Shown here piece after piece: positions 1 to 11,920 of a stretch of DNA of 64,000 nt (positions are counted from its first letter, which is position 1; the number at the start of each line of letters is the position of its first letter). A program made the position numbers and the translations under genes. Under the pieces are notes generated by a model. The model was given only the letters and a program-made list of their open reading frames with translations, had not been told where the DNA came from and did not search any database. This stretch comes from Cannabis sativa. Taxonomy: Eukaryota; Streptophyta; Magnoliopsida; Rosales; Cannabaceae. Location of the stretch: the NCBI RefSeq assembly GCF_029168945.1, contig NC_083604.1, forward strand, positions 70,696,211 through 70,760,210. The letters are read 5' to 3'.

Positions 1-855
1 ACAGTTCGACTTCTTCTCACACTTGCAGTATCCCTCTAATGGCCGGTTCAGCAACTTGATGTTTCTAATGCATCTCTTAATGGGACACTCAATGAAACTG
101 TTTACATGCAACAACCTCCTGGCTTTGTGGATCCTACAAAACCTACTCATGTTTGTCTCCTACACAAGGCCCTCTATGGCCTCAAACAAGCCCCATGTGC
201 ATGGAATGACAAGCTCAAACAAACACTCTGCCAGAAAGGATTTTCTCCTTCAAAGTCTGACAACTCTCTCTTTGTTCATGGATCTGGTTCTGAAGTGATC
301 TATCTATTAGTTTATGTCGATGACATACTAATTACAGGACCTAATCATGTGCTCATAAACAAGTTAATAACTGATCTCAACACTGAATTTTCTGTCAAAA
401 ATCTTGGTGCTTTGCACTATTTTTTAGGGGTCAAAGTTCACAGGAAAGCATCTGGTATGCATCTCTCTTAGACTAAATATATCTTTGAACTATTAACAGA
501 GCTTCACATGGATGGTGCAAAGGTTAGTCCATCTCCAACAAGCTTTGTTCATCAATTATCTCTTATCAATGGTGAGCCATTTTCAGATTAAAGTCTGTAT
601 CGAAGTACACTTGGGGCACTTCAATACTTAACTTTAATAAGGTCTGACATTGCCTTCATTATCAACAAGTTAAATCAATTCATCCATTCTCCCACCACCA
701 TTCACTAAGAGGCATGTAAAAGATTATTTCGATATCTCAAAGGCTCTATCAATGAAGGACTTCTCATAAAGCCTGCCATTCGACTGCGTTTACAAGCATA
801 CTTCGATGCCGATTAGGCTAGTTGCCCTGATGATCGTCGCTCCACTGGTGGATAT
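1..855 (+). pseudogene. Ty1/copia polyprotein remnant A, reverse transcriptase to start of RNase H (5' part)
   Basis: Decayed copia pol, truncated by the window start. The longest open stretch (106-471) carries reverse transcriptase motifs: the ALYGLKQAP block and the catalytic YVDD box at 313-324. After a stop at 469-471 the same reading continues through recognisable RT connection and RNase H sequence ([27 protein letters not shown]) with several more in-frame stops. The coding sense breaks at 850-855 exactly where a large insertion begins and resumes at 5507, so the two parts were once contiguous. It closely resembles copia remnant B at 46-47.3 kb, so the two are probably the same lineage. 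The element is non-functional. Confidence 0.9.
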
Positions 856-3800
856 TGTAACGCCCCGATTTCCCGAGACGTAACACTAGCTAGTCCGTTA
901 AAAACCATTTAAGATAAAGACAATAAAAGACTTCTTTAATGAAAAATAACTAAACATGAGATCTCATTATTTTTAAAACAAAACATTTATTTATTCATAA
1001 CCTTAAAATATAAAGCTTTACAAAAACTATTTGAATCATAATCTTTAATGAAATATTTTTAAACCAAAACATCGTGATAATCCCCTAACATGTAATCCAC
1101 GCCTCGAGCCTGCCATCCTCACTGTTTAGTTTTGTCTTTACCTGCACACAGAGTACCCGTGAGCTAACGCCCAGTAAGAAGAGCTATGTAGGACATAACC
1201 CCCCAAACTAGATAACATAGTCATAAGTATAATAATATCACAACATCAAATCAATTCATACCATACTTGCATACATATAACAACATGTCATATCACATAT
1301 TATTCTCACATATAATACAACATCATATCACAGTGTAATCTTAATGCATGCTATACTCACACACATAACACATAGTATCTTATCGCACATTGTCCTCACA
1401 TACGATAATCTACTCCCACTCATGTTGATCAGACATGGAGTGTAACTTGCCCTGCCTTGTGTTGGGTTTTATGCCCTAAATAAAACTCCATTTCAATGTA
1501 ATCCATTTTATTCAACATCAATAAAGAAACAGAAGTATTTTTCATTCATTTGTGTATGTTTTGGTTCATCTTATCAATTGCTTCTCTATTTTATTTATAA
1601 ATTCATCTGAAACCCTTTTCACATACTTGATCCTGTTTATTGTGTTGTCAACACATTGGAAATTAAACATGACTATGTGAATAAAGATTCCTAGATTTAT
1701 CGGACACAGGGTTTTACTGATATGACAATCTACAACAGAGTTTACTTGCATTTGGAGAAGTGTTATGTTCTTTCTAGAGCATTGGTTAAAGTAAAGCTCA
1801 GGTTGGGTGCATGGAGTATGCATCGGAAGGGACCGACATTGAACTTTGACATAGATTTATTAAACTTACCGTAATATCTATTCAAGTCAATATCGCCTAG
1901 TTGATCCTAGATCAAATGATCTTAATCCTGATATGATTAGGTTCAATCTCAAGAGTTTTATTCGTGTTCTTTGATTTGTTAGTTAAGCCTACTTTTGGGT
2001 CAGGGTGATACGTACATTTTGGGAACACGGTAGTGCAATTGAGTGGGAGCGCTAACATAAATATGGAATCTATAGCTTCTATCTGGCGAATAGAAAGTAA
2101 AGGATGATTTCCTTTGAGCTTGACCAAACGAAAATAAATGGTGGAGTACTCATTTCACATAGCTGAAATATTATTTATACGGGGTTAAGTGTTTTAAGGA
2201 TAAAATACATTGTAGGGTGTTACGGTAATCTAATCCCTTTACAGTGTAGATCATTCATATAGAGGATCATTGATCAAATTAGGATTATAACAATGGATAA
2301 CTAATGACGTGTCTATATGGTGGAACATATAGAGCGTTCTATATATTGAGAGTGCAATTCTAAGTTCTATGCGTGGATTCAATGAAGAATTAATAAGTCA
2401 GTGAATTTAGGTTATAAATTCTTGATTTGCTTATTGGAAGCTCGGTTATATAGACCCATGGTCCCCCCACTAGTTGAGGCAATATTACTTGTAAGACTCA
2501 TTTAATTTGTTTTGATTAATCAATTATAATTCTCAAATTAGACTATGTCTATTTGTGAAATTTTCACTAAGTAAGGGCGAAATTGTAAAGAAAGAGTTTT
2601 TAGGGCATATTTGTTAATTAAGATACTTTGTATGGTTCAATTAATAAATATGATAAATGACAATATTATTTAATAATTATTTATAGTTATTAAATAGTTA
2701 GAATTGGCATTTAAATGGTTGAATTTGAAAATTGGCATTTTTGAGAGAGTAAGATGCAGAATTGATAAACCTGCAAAATTTGCAAAAGTGAGGCCCAAAT
2801 CCATATAGACTTGGCCGGCCACTTTTATAAGAAATATCATCTGATATTTTCATTATTTTAATGCCAAATAATTCAAGCCTAACCCTATGTGGTATGCTAT
2901 AAATAGATAGTGAAGGCTTCTGGAAATATACACTTTTAACATCTTGTTTCCTTCAGAGAAAAAAACCTAAGCCTTCTCTCTATACCTAGCTGCCACCCTC
3001 TTCTCTCTCTTTCTTCTTCATTTTAAATTTCGAACCTCTTAGTGATAGAGTAGTGCCCACACACAGCAAGTGATACCTCAATCATAGTGAGGAAGATCGT
3101 GACGAAAGACATTCAACAAGAAGGAGATTCAACACTAAAGAAAAGAGAGAAAGAGATCTAGGTTCAAATCTTGATAATACCCTGCGACAGAAAGGATACA
3201 AGGGTTAGAGATCTGAATGGAAGGAGACATATTATTCCGCTGCACCCAATGTAAGGTTTCTCATACTTTATATGTGTTTAATTTATAATCGTTTTAGAAG
3301 TTCATATTTAGGGTGTTAATCAACATACTTGTGAGTAGATCTAAGATCCTGGTAAAATAATTTCTAACACCTTGTGCTGTTCTCACACTTGACATCCAAT
3401 AGGGCAATCCCTTATCACAAGTTGTACTCACCCATGATAGGATAACCTGCAAGTAAACCCATACAAGCAGCTAAAAACATATCCTGCAGTGCTATACTCA
3501 CACCAGCAGCATAAAACATATCCTATAAGTGTTATTCTCACACAAACAGTCAAAAATCTTATCACTATCACACACTAATAACTTTAGCATAACACAATCC
3601 ACCATTGAATAAAAAACATGTAAATACAATCCCATAATACAGTTGTATGTTTTAACATACACCCTGTGCACAAATGTCCACTCTTCTTACCTTAGTTGTT
3701 AAGAACACCTTCTTGCTACTCCAAGCACCTCAATGAATTTTCTTGTTGAGGACAAGATCCTCAAATCCCGATGCTTAAGACTTGTTATCTCGTCACTACT

Positions 3801-5506
3801 ACCTATAACAACACATGGTTCAAGGCCCTAACATTAAAATTCGTACTCTTACAGTACAACAGAATGATCACTATTTTTGACCAACAACTATACTAATTCA
3901 GTAAAAGTTGTCTTCATAAAGATTATAGGAAATTTTATTATCTTTCCAATGATATAAAGATCATTAAAAATAGATTAAAACTGAGGGAGTTATGATTGTT
4001 TTACTGAAACTATTTCTGAGCAGAAATATGGAGTAACGAATTACACGGCTTAGCAAAAATACAAATTTTTGACATTGAATGGTTCAGAACTAAAAGATAA
4101 CATCTTCATCAAAGTTTTAGGAAATTAAATTTCCTTTTTAATGATACCAAAATCTTTGAAATTGGAATTATATTCAAAGATATATTACAATTTTACCAAA
4201 ACAGTTTTGCAAGAACAAGATTCTAGAAACGAATCACATGATATTGAAAAAAACTAACTTTTTGACATAGTATGACTTTGAACTAACAAAAGTTTCTTCA
4301 TAAAACTTATGGGAAATCGAATAAGCTTTAAAACCATATATAGATTATTAAAAATGAATGAGAATTGAGTGAGTTATTGTATTTTAAGTGAAAGTACTTT
4401 TTCTGAAAATATAAAGAAAACGAATTACAACAATAGCAGAAAGATAATATTTTTCGACATAGAAGAACACCGAATTGGTTATTAGTTTCTTGATAAAAAT
4501 TTTAGATCATCGAATAAGCTTGCCAACGATACAAAAATCTCTAAAAACGGATCAATATTAAGAGAGATATCAACACTTTACTGAAACTTGTTTTTTCTGA
4601 AAACGAAAAATATAATAGGTTCGAACCTTAGATAACATTTAGCATTATTGAGCAAGAAAATATTTCATACCTCTTCCCAACTTTCTATTTGATGTCTCAA
4701 GCCCGCAAGCCTTGATTATAAATCTAAAACTTTAAGAATGAATGTAGAAAAATAAGAAGAAGTGTGGAAGGTTTGAGAGGAGCAACCATGAAGAAGAATG
4801 AAGCTTTGACTAATTGGTTTGGAAAGAAAAACTAAAACTATGATAGTTTAGGGTTTGATAAAAAATATGTACTGAAGATTATGAGATTCTGTATTCTAAT
4901 AGGTTTAGGTTAACTAAAAATAATAATATATAATAAAATGCTTAAATATTATTAAATCAACAAATATCTAATTTTGTTAAATTTTAAAAATAAGTCATCT
5001 ATCTCGCAACTTTAGGCTCAGTTTTCACCTAGAAAACTTCCGAATTATGATATTACTATTTCTACAAAATTTATAGATCTTTGAATTATCTTTCCAACTC
5101 CACTGGAGTCACCTCAATCGAAGTTCTAAAACTCTAGAGATGATCATTTTACTAAAACAGTTTTTAATACTGCGAATTTATCCAAACCTACGAATTTTTT
5201 TAACATTAATTCCATTATAATGTTATTTCATGCACTCATACAATAAATTAAACCCACTAAATAATCTATAAAAATCTAATAGACTTTCATATTGAGCTTT
5301 AATTGAGTAATTATCCTAATTTGTAAAAACACCATAATTTTACCTTGACACTTACTATAATTTCAACTATGTTTAGAAATCTATCAATACTATTCTAAGC
5401 AATTATCTCTTTTCATTATTAGTAGAAATAAATAAAATACTTATTCTCACACAAATTGTATAACAAATAAATTTAAAATATATGTATATTTTTGTCGGGT
5501 ATTACA
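856..5506. mobile_element. Solo LTR of a probable Ty3/gypsy element, inserted in copia A
   Basis: Begins TGTAACGCCCCG and ends CGGGTATTACA, giving short inverted TG..CA termini typical of LTRs. It is flanked by a perfect 5-bp target duplication GATAT (851-855 and 5507-5511), and the host copia reading frame resumes across it. There is no coding sequence inside, so it reads as a solo LTR of about 2.7 kb once the nested 1.9-kb insertion at 1460-3369 is removed. Long LTRs with TGTAAC ends occur in plant chromoviruses of Tekay/Del type. The lineage is inference; the boundaries and target duplication are seen directly. Confidence 0.75.
1460..3369 (+). mobile_element. Solo LTR, Angela/Tork-like copia family, nested in the gypsy LTR
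   Basis: Starts TGTTGGGTTTTATGCCC and ends TTTCTAACA, flanked by a perfect 5-bp duplication CCTTG (1455-1459 and 3370-3374). It is homologous along its length to the solo LTR at 59393-62054; both contain the block around TTTTGGGTCAGGGTGATACG and the same 3' end (GATCTAAGATCCTGG). There is no internal domain or coding sequence. Assignment to the Angela branch of copia rests on the resemblance of the 5' end (ATGCCCTA..AATAA) to that family's LTRs and is only moderately sure. About 1910 bp. Confidence 0.8.
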
Positions 5507-5940
5507 GATATGCTGTTTTTTATGGAGGAAACCTTGTCTCCTGGTCAGCTAAGAAACAACCTGTGGTCGCTCGTTCAAGCACAGAAAGTGAGTTTCGTGC
5601 CTTGGCAAACTATGCTGCTGAAGTAAAATGGATAACCTCTATTCTCCATGAACTTCATGTTCCTCTGCCATCTGCTCCTATAATATGGGTCGACAATCAA
5701 GGAACTGCAAGTCTTGCAGCTAATCCTGTGTTCCACGCACGATCCAAATACATTGAGATAGACTTACATTTCGTACGAGATCTAATTCTGGCCAAGACAA
5801 TTGAAGTTCGATATGTCCCTTCAATAGACCAAGTGGCTGATATCTTGATTATCTTGATAAAGGCATTGACCAAAGACAGATTTCTCTACCTCAAAACCAA
5901 ACTCCAATGTGTCCTACACCATTTCGTTTGAGGATACTAG
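5507..5940 (+). pseudogene. Ty1/copia remnant A, RNase H C-terminal part
   Basis: Continuation of the copia polyprotein interrupted at 855. The open stretch 5482-5931 enters from the inserted LTR and from about 5511 reads [16 protein letters not shown], then SSTESEFRAL, WVDNQ, HIEID-like and QVAD blocks, the standard copia RNase H tail. A short duplication (two ILIILI-like repeats near 5850) disrupts the usual ADALTK motif. It ends with the CxxPF.LRG-like tail just before the 3' LTR remnant. Non-functional because the upstream half is separated and full of stops. Confidence 0.9.
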
Positions 5941-6140
5941 AGAATATGATTAATTTTATTCTATTATTTTTTTGTTTTGTGTAACGTCCCCGCTTCAAGC
6001 CTCCATTGGGTCCTTACACCCACGGAATGAATGGCTCTTATACACGAGTACGCCACTCTGACTACTTCCTGGATTGATGACTGACCCTACAGACCAACAC
6101 GAGTGTTTCCAGCGTGCTTTGTCCTCACTCACACGCTTCC

Positions 6141-6247
6141 TAGGAAAACTTCTTAGGAGGTCACCCATCCTTGAAATTTCTCCAGGCCAAGCACGCTTAA
6201 CTGTAAAGTTCTTTCGAGATGGGCTACCAAAAAACAAGATGCACCTT
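6141..6247 (-). repeat. 5S rRNA-like sequence in Cassandra LTR (left copy)
   Basis: On the minus strand this region carries the diagnostic 5S rRNA blocks AAGCGTGCTTGGCC (A-box region) and GGATGGGTGACCTCC, in the right order and spacing. The flanks and the middle differ from a true 5S gene (for example the region between the two blocks), so this is an LTR-embedded pol III promoter-like sequence and not a 5S gene. Confidence 0.88.
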
Positions 6248-6646
6248 GTTGATATAGGTAGTAGCAATCAATCCATTTAAGCTCTCTTCAACTGGGCAGT
6301 CCCATAGCTACACAGCCTTAGAATCATCCCACTTGACCTTCCCCAGGCGGTGTGGGATTGCACAGCTTACCCGGTATTTCCCCTTACGGATCACGGGACT
6401 ACTGACTGTCACAATCACCCCCCCTTACGGGGTCCGACGTCCTCGTCGACCACACTTCCGGCTGGGTCAAGGCTCTGATAGCATTTGTAACGCCCCCGCT
6501 TCAAGCCTCCATTGGGTCCTTACACCCACGGAATGAATGGCTCTTATACACGAGTACGCCACTCTGACTACTTCCTGGATTGATGACTGACCCTACAGAC
6601 CAACACGAGTGTTTCCAGCGTGCTTTGTCCTCACTCACACGCTTCC

Positions 6647-6752
6647 TAGGAAAACTTCCCAGGAGGTCACCCATCCTTAAAATTGCTCCAGGCCAAGCAC
6701 GCTTAACTGTGGAGTCTTTCGAGATGAGCTACCGAAAAACAAGATGCACCTT
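6647..6752 (-). repeat. 5S rRNA-like sequence in Cassandra LTR (right copy)
   Basis: Second copy of the 5S-like region, inside the other LTR. On the minus strand this LTR is the 5' one. The GGGTGACCTCCTGGGAAG stretch is closer to genuine 5S rRNA than the left copy, which has a CTAAGAAG variant. Confidence 0.88.
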
Positions 6753-7250
6753 GTTGATATAGGTAGTAGCAATCAATCCATTTAAGCTCTCTTCAACTGG
6801 GCAGTCCCATAGCTACACAACCTTAGAATCATCCCACTTGACCTTCCCCAGGCGGTGTGAGATTGCACAGCTTACCCGGTATTTCTCCTTACGGATCACG
6901 GGACTACTGACTGTCACATTTTGTTTTGTCAGAGTTAGTTACAGTTGTGACTGTTGTAACAACTCTTTCAAGTGTTTTATGCCTATAAATAAAGATCAAG
7001 AGCTCATTATATGGCTCAAGCTTTTACAAGACTTTGTAACTAAATATTTTTCACTGTGTTCAGTGATAGCCTTGTATTGATAAGCTTCTACAAAGAATAA
7101 TATTTAATATTTTTGTTACTGTGTGAGACTTTAATAAAAGAAGAAATATATATTGCAGATTCCAAAAACATATATAGTAAGAAACCAACTAATTAATCAA
7201 GCCTTATTTTCTTACTCACGTACGTTCATATTGTAAGACCATTTTATTAA

Positions 7251-7638
7251 GGGAAAATAGCGACATAAGTACCCAAAGTTTCATATTTATATGACTTAAA
7301 TACCCAATCTTTTTTTTAGTGGCAAAAGTGCACAATGTTCACTTCTGTTAGTATTTGTTAGTACCCAATTCAATTCCGTTAGTTTTTGTACACGTGTACA
7401 ACTCATATTAATTCACCAATTTACTAATATGACTTTTGTTTTTATCTCATCATTTTACATTTTAGTAAATGAGTGAATTAATTTGAATTGTACGCGTGTA
7501 CACAAATTGACAGAATTGAATTTGGTACTAATAAATACTAACAGAAGTGAACATTGTGTGCTTTTGCCACTAAAAAAAAGTTTGAGTACTTAAGTCATAT
7601 AAATATGAAATTTTAGGTACTTATGTCGCTATTTTTCC
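7251..7638. mobile_element. Foldback MITE, Mutator-like
   Basis: The two arms are long inverted repeats of about 150 bp starting GGGAAAATAGCGACATAAG and ending with its near-perfect complement. The flanks carry a 9-bp direct repeat with one mismatch (TTTTATTAA at 7242-7250, ATTTATTAA at 7639-7647), as expected for Mutator-type insertion. No coding sequence. Confidence 0.75.
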
Positions 7639-7647
7639 ATTTATTAA

Positions 7648-8142
7648 TGTTGTATTCTCATCTCAGTAGTTCCAAACATCATTCATGTTATTTGACGTAC
7701 TCGTATGTAAAACAAAGTGAGTAAAAGTGGGGTATACTACTAGTACAAGAACAACTCTCGATATATAGTGACAACTTTTTTTTTTTTCTGAAACATATAT
7801 AGTGACTTAACATGGTATATAAATAATTTAAGCAAAAAAATATATATGAGTATAAATATAAAATATATAGATAATTTTTTATGATTGTTTTTCTTTTTTC
7901 TTTTTAAGTTATTGACCCCTCCTTATTGGACATGAGCAAGGCTCATCATAGAAGCTTCATATTTCACATCATTCCAATTTCCACGTAGTCATTATCGTGA
8001 AAGCTCTTGGTTTTAATTCTCTGATATTTTTTTAAAAATAAAATTAAATTAAAATAAGTGGTGTTGCATCTCCCTTTCACCATAAGAAAAGGGTTTTGAT
8101 AAAAGACAACTAATTTAGGGCCTTCGTGGAAATAATTTTAAT
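7648..8142. other. AT-rich intergenic DNA
   Basis: No coding sequence or recognisable element seen between the two foldback MITEs. Confidence 0.6.
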
Positions 8143-8541
8143 GGCTAATTATGATTTTTGTTTTTGAATTTTGACATGTATTAAATCATGCTTTCTGAAT
8201 TTTTTTTGTTGTTAAAAATTCTTCCTGAACTATTGAGATTGTTAGATTTAAGGACTTTTGTTTAATTTCTATCAATTTTACTGTTTTAGTGATTGTTTAT
8301 GTACTAAACCATGCTCCCCAGACTTTGATATCTACCAAATCATGCCCTTCAAACTTAAATATATATACTAAATCATGCCCCTGAATTTTCATCCATGTTA
8401 GAATTTTTTTACTAAAATTAGACAAAAGTCCTTAAATCTAACAATCTTAATAGTTCATGAGGAATTTTTAACGGCCAAAAAAGTTCAGGGAACATGATTT
8501 GGTACATGTCAAAGTTCGGGAGAAAAAATTACTAATTAGCC
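8143..8541. mobile_element. Foldback MITE with long arms
   Basis: Begins GGCTAATT and ends AATTAGCC; arms of about 140 bp are inverted repeats of each other (for example TTAGATTTAAGGAC on the left, GTCCTTAAATCTAA on the right). The flanking 9-mers AATTTTAAT and AATTTTATA match at 7 of 9 positions, suggesting a decayed Mutator-type target duplication. A single-arm relative lies at 17715-17820. Confidence 0.7.
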
Positions 8542-9594
8542 AATTTTATATCCGAGCACTTTCCCAACTACCTACTTATTCTTAAAATGGTTTTTTAATC
8601 TTATATCAATTTGTGTTTTTCAAACATATATATTTGTTTCTCTTTGAACCTTTTCAATTTCAAAATCATTTAAGTTATTTTAAAGTTAATTATATTTATG
8701 TCACTCTTTTGATGAAGGCATTAAATGCTTTTAATTTGATGCAAAGAATATGTCACATGAAACTCTTTTCTTGGACTCACTCACTTGATATAATTTCTAA
8801 TTTTGTTCCTTAATCTTGTAGGATTCTTTGTCCTTTTTATTTTATTTGCATATTATTCTTGTTTTAAGCTTGATGATCATAAATGATATTTCGCGGCTCT
8901 ATATTTCTTTTAAAGCTTTTAAAAACTATTAATGATAAATGAAGGTTTTATTATTTGTAAACTAGCTTAACTTATCATTAAATATTTGGAGAAATAAATG
9001 ATGAATTAAATTAGTAGTGTATTTTCACATAAACAGAGTGAAATCAAAGGCATTTATCTGCCCCTAACTCTAAAGATGCAATTTAATCGGATGGGGCAAG
9101 GCACTGCGGTGTTGTAATTTTTTTTTTAGAAATACGATTGAGAGTTTCAGAAAACACAATTCGAAAGGTGTCACGTAGTGAATGACTAATAATTTTTTAA
9201 AAATTATTAAATTAAAATATATAAAATGCGGTATTTATATTAATATAAGTGTGAAACTCTTCACTATACATTACTTTTAACTCTGAAGGAACGAGAACAA
9301 TGTAGGCATCATTGCAACATTGATTTACAGAGTGAGAACAATGTCAACATATGCATTCTTACACCAATCAATTATTTGAAACCAACAAAAACATTAAAAA
9401 CCTCTTTTTTTCCCTTTTCTTTTTGCTAGTTAAAGTGGGATGTATTAAGCTGAATAATCCTCACAAAATCACCTTACAAAAGTCACACTTTTTTTTTCAG
9501 GGGTCACACTCAATTTTTAGCAAAAAAATTAAACACACAAAAAAATGAAATTAACTTCAAGAATTGTAAAAAGGCAAATGTTTTTTTTTTTAAA
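8542..9594. other. AT-rich intergenic DNA downstream of the cyclin gene
   Basis: No coding sequence, RNA gene or clear element. The cyclin 3' UTR should lie at the right edge, running leftwards from 9594. Confidence 0.55.
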
Positions 9595-11256
9595 TCAAGT
9601 TCCTGTCACCCCAATCTTGGAAGGTTCAACCTCAAGCAAGCTAACACAAGTAGGCTCTGGTTTCAATTTCGGCCTCTTCATCTGTGGCAATGGGCAGATA
9701 CTATGCTTCATAAGGTTGTAACATTTTCTAACTCTTTCCTGCACCAATTCAGAACTAAACTCAGAACAAAACTTATCCAATATCTAATAAGTTTCTTAAA
9801 AAAAAAACACTAAGTTAAAAAGTTTGATTTTTCTACATGTATGTGTACTTTTACCAAAACATACTATGCTATATATGGTAAATATGTGAATGTGAAGGTA
9901 AAATCCAAAACCATGCAATAAGGTCTTTTTCACATATTTGTAATGTGTGGTACCTTACATTTTTCTTGATACTTGTCAGTTTAGGGTGATCATGAACATG
10001 AGAACATCATTTTTTTTTTTTGCAATATTTTATTTTGATTTTAGTCAATAACTCACAAGAATCCAATTTTTGTTTTGTAATTAGACTAAGCTAATGTGAA
10101 CCATGTGAGGCAGCAGAGTTAGACTATCATTTATTAGGAGCAACAAACAGAACTTACTCTGCTCACTCTGTGGTGGAAGCATCCCCATATCTGATCATAC
10201 TCATCAATGTACTGCTCAGCTGCACAGATCACGGCGGCTGCACCTATCGTCGACGGCGAAAACTCGAGGAATTCTATCACTGGTGAAGAAATTTTTCAAT
10301 GTTTTGAGTTACAAAATGATACGACATATAGTCATAATAGTGATGAAATTTATTCAAATCAGAGTATTGGTTTTAGAATATTAATTTACCTTGGCATGTT
10401 AGTACAATGATATTTGAGGTATGAGAGATTAGAATGTGATGATGATTTTGATATTCTGATTGAAACCCAATACTTGAAAGTTTCCATATGAAGTAATGGA
10501 CAAAATCAAAAGGTGTTACTAAGTGTAATCTCCATTTGAGATTAGCCATTACAATGAGCTCCATTCTCTGAATTGTTTTGGGCTCAAACATGAATTTGGG
10601 CTCTTTTGTTTGTAAATCTAGTAGAAGTGGAACACTTATTTCTTCCATTTTAGCAGCTAGAGAAAGACAAGTCACTGATAACAACTGTGAAGGCCAACCT
10701 TTACCTTTCTGCATTGATACAAAAAACTTTGATATATACTATGCTATACTATCAAACTCATACATATAATATATATTTATATATAATTACCGGTAATGTC
10801 GTTGAGAGAAGAAAACGGTCGTAATAATTGACTGAAAGATATGCTGTTTCAGGCCTAAACTGGTAGTAAGCATGAACCTAACAGAGTAGTAAGAGAGTAA
10901 ATAACACTAATAACAATACAAACGAATATTTTACCATAAAAAAGAGAGAGAGATTTATATATTTCCACCTTTAATATCCAATTGACAGCCTCTACTCGAG
11001 CTGAGACAAACCCAGAATCGTTTCTAAACCGTAGGATCATATCAGAATCCAAAACTTGAAGTTGATCAACTTCAGAATCAAAGGAGTTAACAATAGAAGT
11101 CGCCTCATTGTGTAGAAAATCTGAATTTGAGGAAAGAATATGGTCATTAAAGCTGGAAACCTGATGTGATATAACGACATCATCATAATCATCATCACTA
11201 GCTTCTAATTCGTTACAATATAAATCAAAGTTTGAATAATCTTGGGATAAAGACAT
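9595..11256 (-). CDS. CYCD1: D-type cyclin, CYCD1-like
   Basis: Regulatory subunit of the G1/S cyclin-dependent kinase that phosphorylates retinoblastoma-related protein; nuclear. Five exons joined at GT/AG borders with matching phase: 11256-10969, 10877-10791, 10708-10390, 10279-10158 and 9783-9595, giving 334 residues, close to Arabidopsis CYCD1;1. The Rb-binding LxCxE motif is LYCNE at residues 12-16. The cyclin box N-terminal part runs from ARVEAVNWILK at the end of exon 1 through VHAYYQFRPETAYLSVNYYDRFL (exon 2) and WPSQLLSVTCLSLAAKMEE (exon 3). Exons 3-4 continue into the cyclin C-domain (VIEFLEFSPSTIGAAAVICAA). The last exon is a divergent tail ending near SKIGV, comparable to the SPIGV-like C-terminus of CYCD1. 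Introns are 91, 82, 110 and 374 bp. The subgroup assignment is inference; membership of CYCD is secure. No disruption is visible, so it is probably functional. Confidence 0.9.
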
Positions 11257-11758
11257 AGTTATGTAGCCAAAATAGTACTATAGCTAGTAGTGTTCTACTT
11301 CTGTTGTTAAAACAGAGACTCTTGTGCCATTTTTTTTCTCTTTCTTTTGTATCAAAATTTTTAGTTAGAACTGAATATATTATACTCATAAGAGTACATC
11401 ATATCAGGTACAAATAGCCACAGCTGGCGGATTTAAAACCCTAATTTCTTTGACGCGAGTTCAATCAATTTTTGCATGAAACTTCGTTTAGAACAATGCC
11501 AAACTAGTAGGGTCAGGTCCCTCTGTTTTTGTTTTGGTATGCTATTTTTAAAAATAATAAAATATAAAAATTAAATGAATCAAAAAATAATAAAAAAAAA
11601 TTGCTGATTGATCTCTTCATGGTTCGAGAATAATTATGTACAGTGAAAGAAAGAAAACTATAATGATTGTGAGATAGAATATATAAAAGGGAAAGAAGAA
11701 GAAGAATAAGAAAAAGTCATACTAGCTTAGGCCTATGCCCTATAGCAACCTACATATA
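11257..11758 (-). promoter_or_regulatory. Upstream region of the cyclin gene
   Basis: Non-coding stretch immediately 5' of the cyclin start codon (which lies on the minus strand). It must contain the 5' UTR and core promoter, but I could not fix a single TATA box or transcription start. No transposon ends are seen until the SINE at 11759. Confidence 0.4.
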
Positions 11759-11773
11759 TATAAATACAACTAT

Positions 11774-11905
11774 TTTTTTTTTGAGTGTAGCGTAATGGTA
11801 TTTTACAATCATTTAATAGCTTAATAGCTTCAAGGTCCTAGGTTCGAACCCATGACCTCTCCCTTTTTCCCATCCCTCCCTCACCACTAAGCTAGCCTTA
11901 GTGGC
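11774..11905 (-). mobile_element. tRNA-derived SINE with A-tail
   Basis: On the minus strand it starts GCCACTAAGGC, contains an A box (TAGCTTAGTGG) and a B box (GGGTTCGAACC) with tRNA-like spacing, and ends in an A-rich tail (T-run at 11774-11782 on the plus strand). It is flanked by a perfect 15-bp duplication TATAAATACAACTAT at 11759-11773 and 11906-11920. These are the marks of a LINE-mobilised SINE; the intact duplication suggests a fairly recent insertion, 0.5 kb upstream of the cyclin start. Confidence 0.88.
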
Positions 11906-11920
11906 TATAAATACAACTAT

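Larger units (their letters stand above)
5980..6918 (-). mobile_element. Complete Cassandra-type TRIM retrotransposon
   Basis: Two near-identical direct repeats of about 434 bp (5980-6413 and 6486-6918), both beginning TGTAACG and ending CTGTCACA, separated by only 72 bp. A perfect 5-bp duplication TTTTG flanks the element (5975-5979 and 6919-6923). Read on the minus strand, the internal piece begins with a primer-binding site TGCTATCAGAGCC, one mismatch from the usual initiator-Met tRNA complement, and ends with a polypurine run GGGGGGGTGAT. Each LTR carries 5S rRNA-like sequence on the minus strand. This combination defines Cassandra TRIMs. It encodes no protein and would need enzymes supplied in trans. 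Confidence 0.92.
5941..7092 (+). mobile_element. 3' LTR remnant of copia A, split by a Cassandra TRIM
   Basis: The sequence after the copia A stop (5941-5979) and after the TRIM (6919-7092) lines up loosely with the 3' LTR of copia B (47342-47586), for example TGTTGTAACAACTC here and TGTGTAACAAACTC there, followed by a TATA-like TATAAATAAAG near 6984. It is degraded; the ends are approximate. Confidence 0.5.

Noticed and set aside
6141..6752. Genuine 5S rRNA genes
   Set aside because: Only the core promoter blocks match; flanks and middle diverge and both copies are bounded by LTR ends.
6074..6762. Repeated short open frames beginning MMTDPTDQHECF
   Set aside because: They arise from the non-coding Cassandra LTRs, whose sequence is 5S-like on the other strand.
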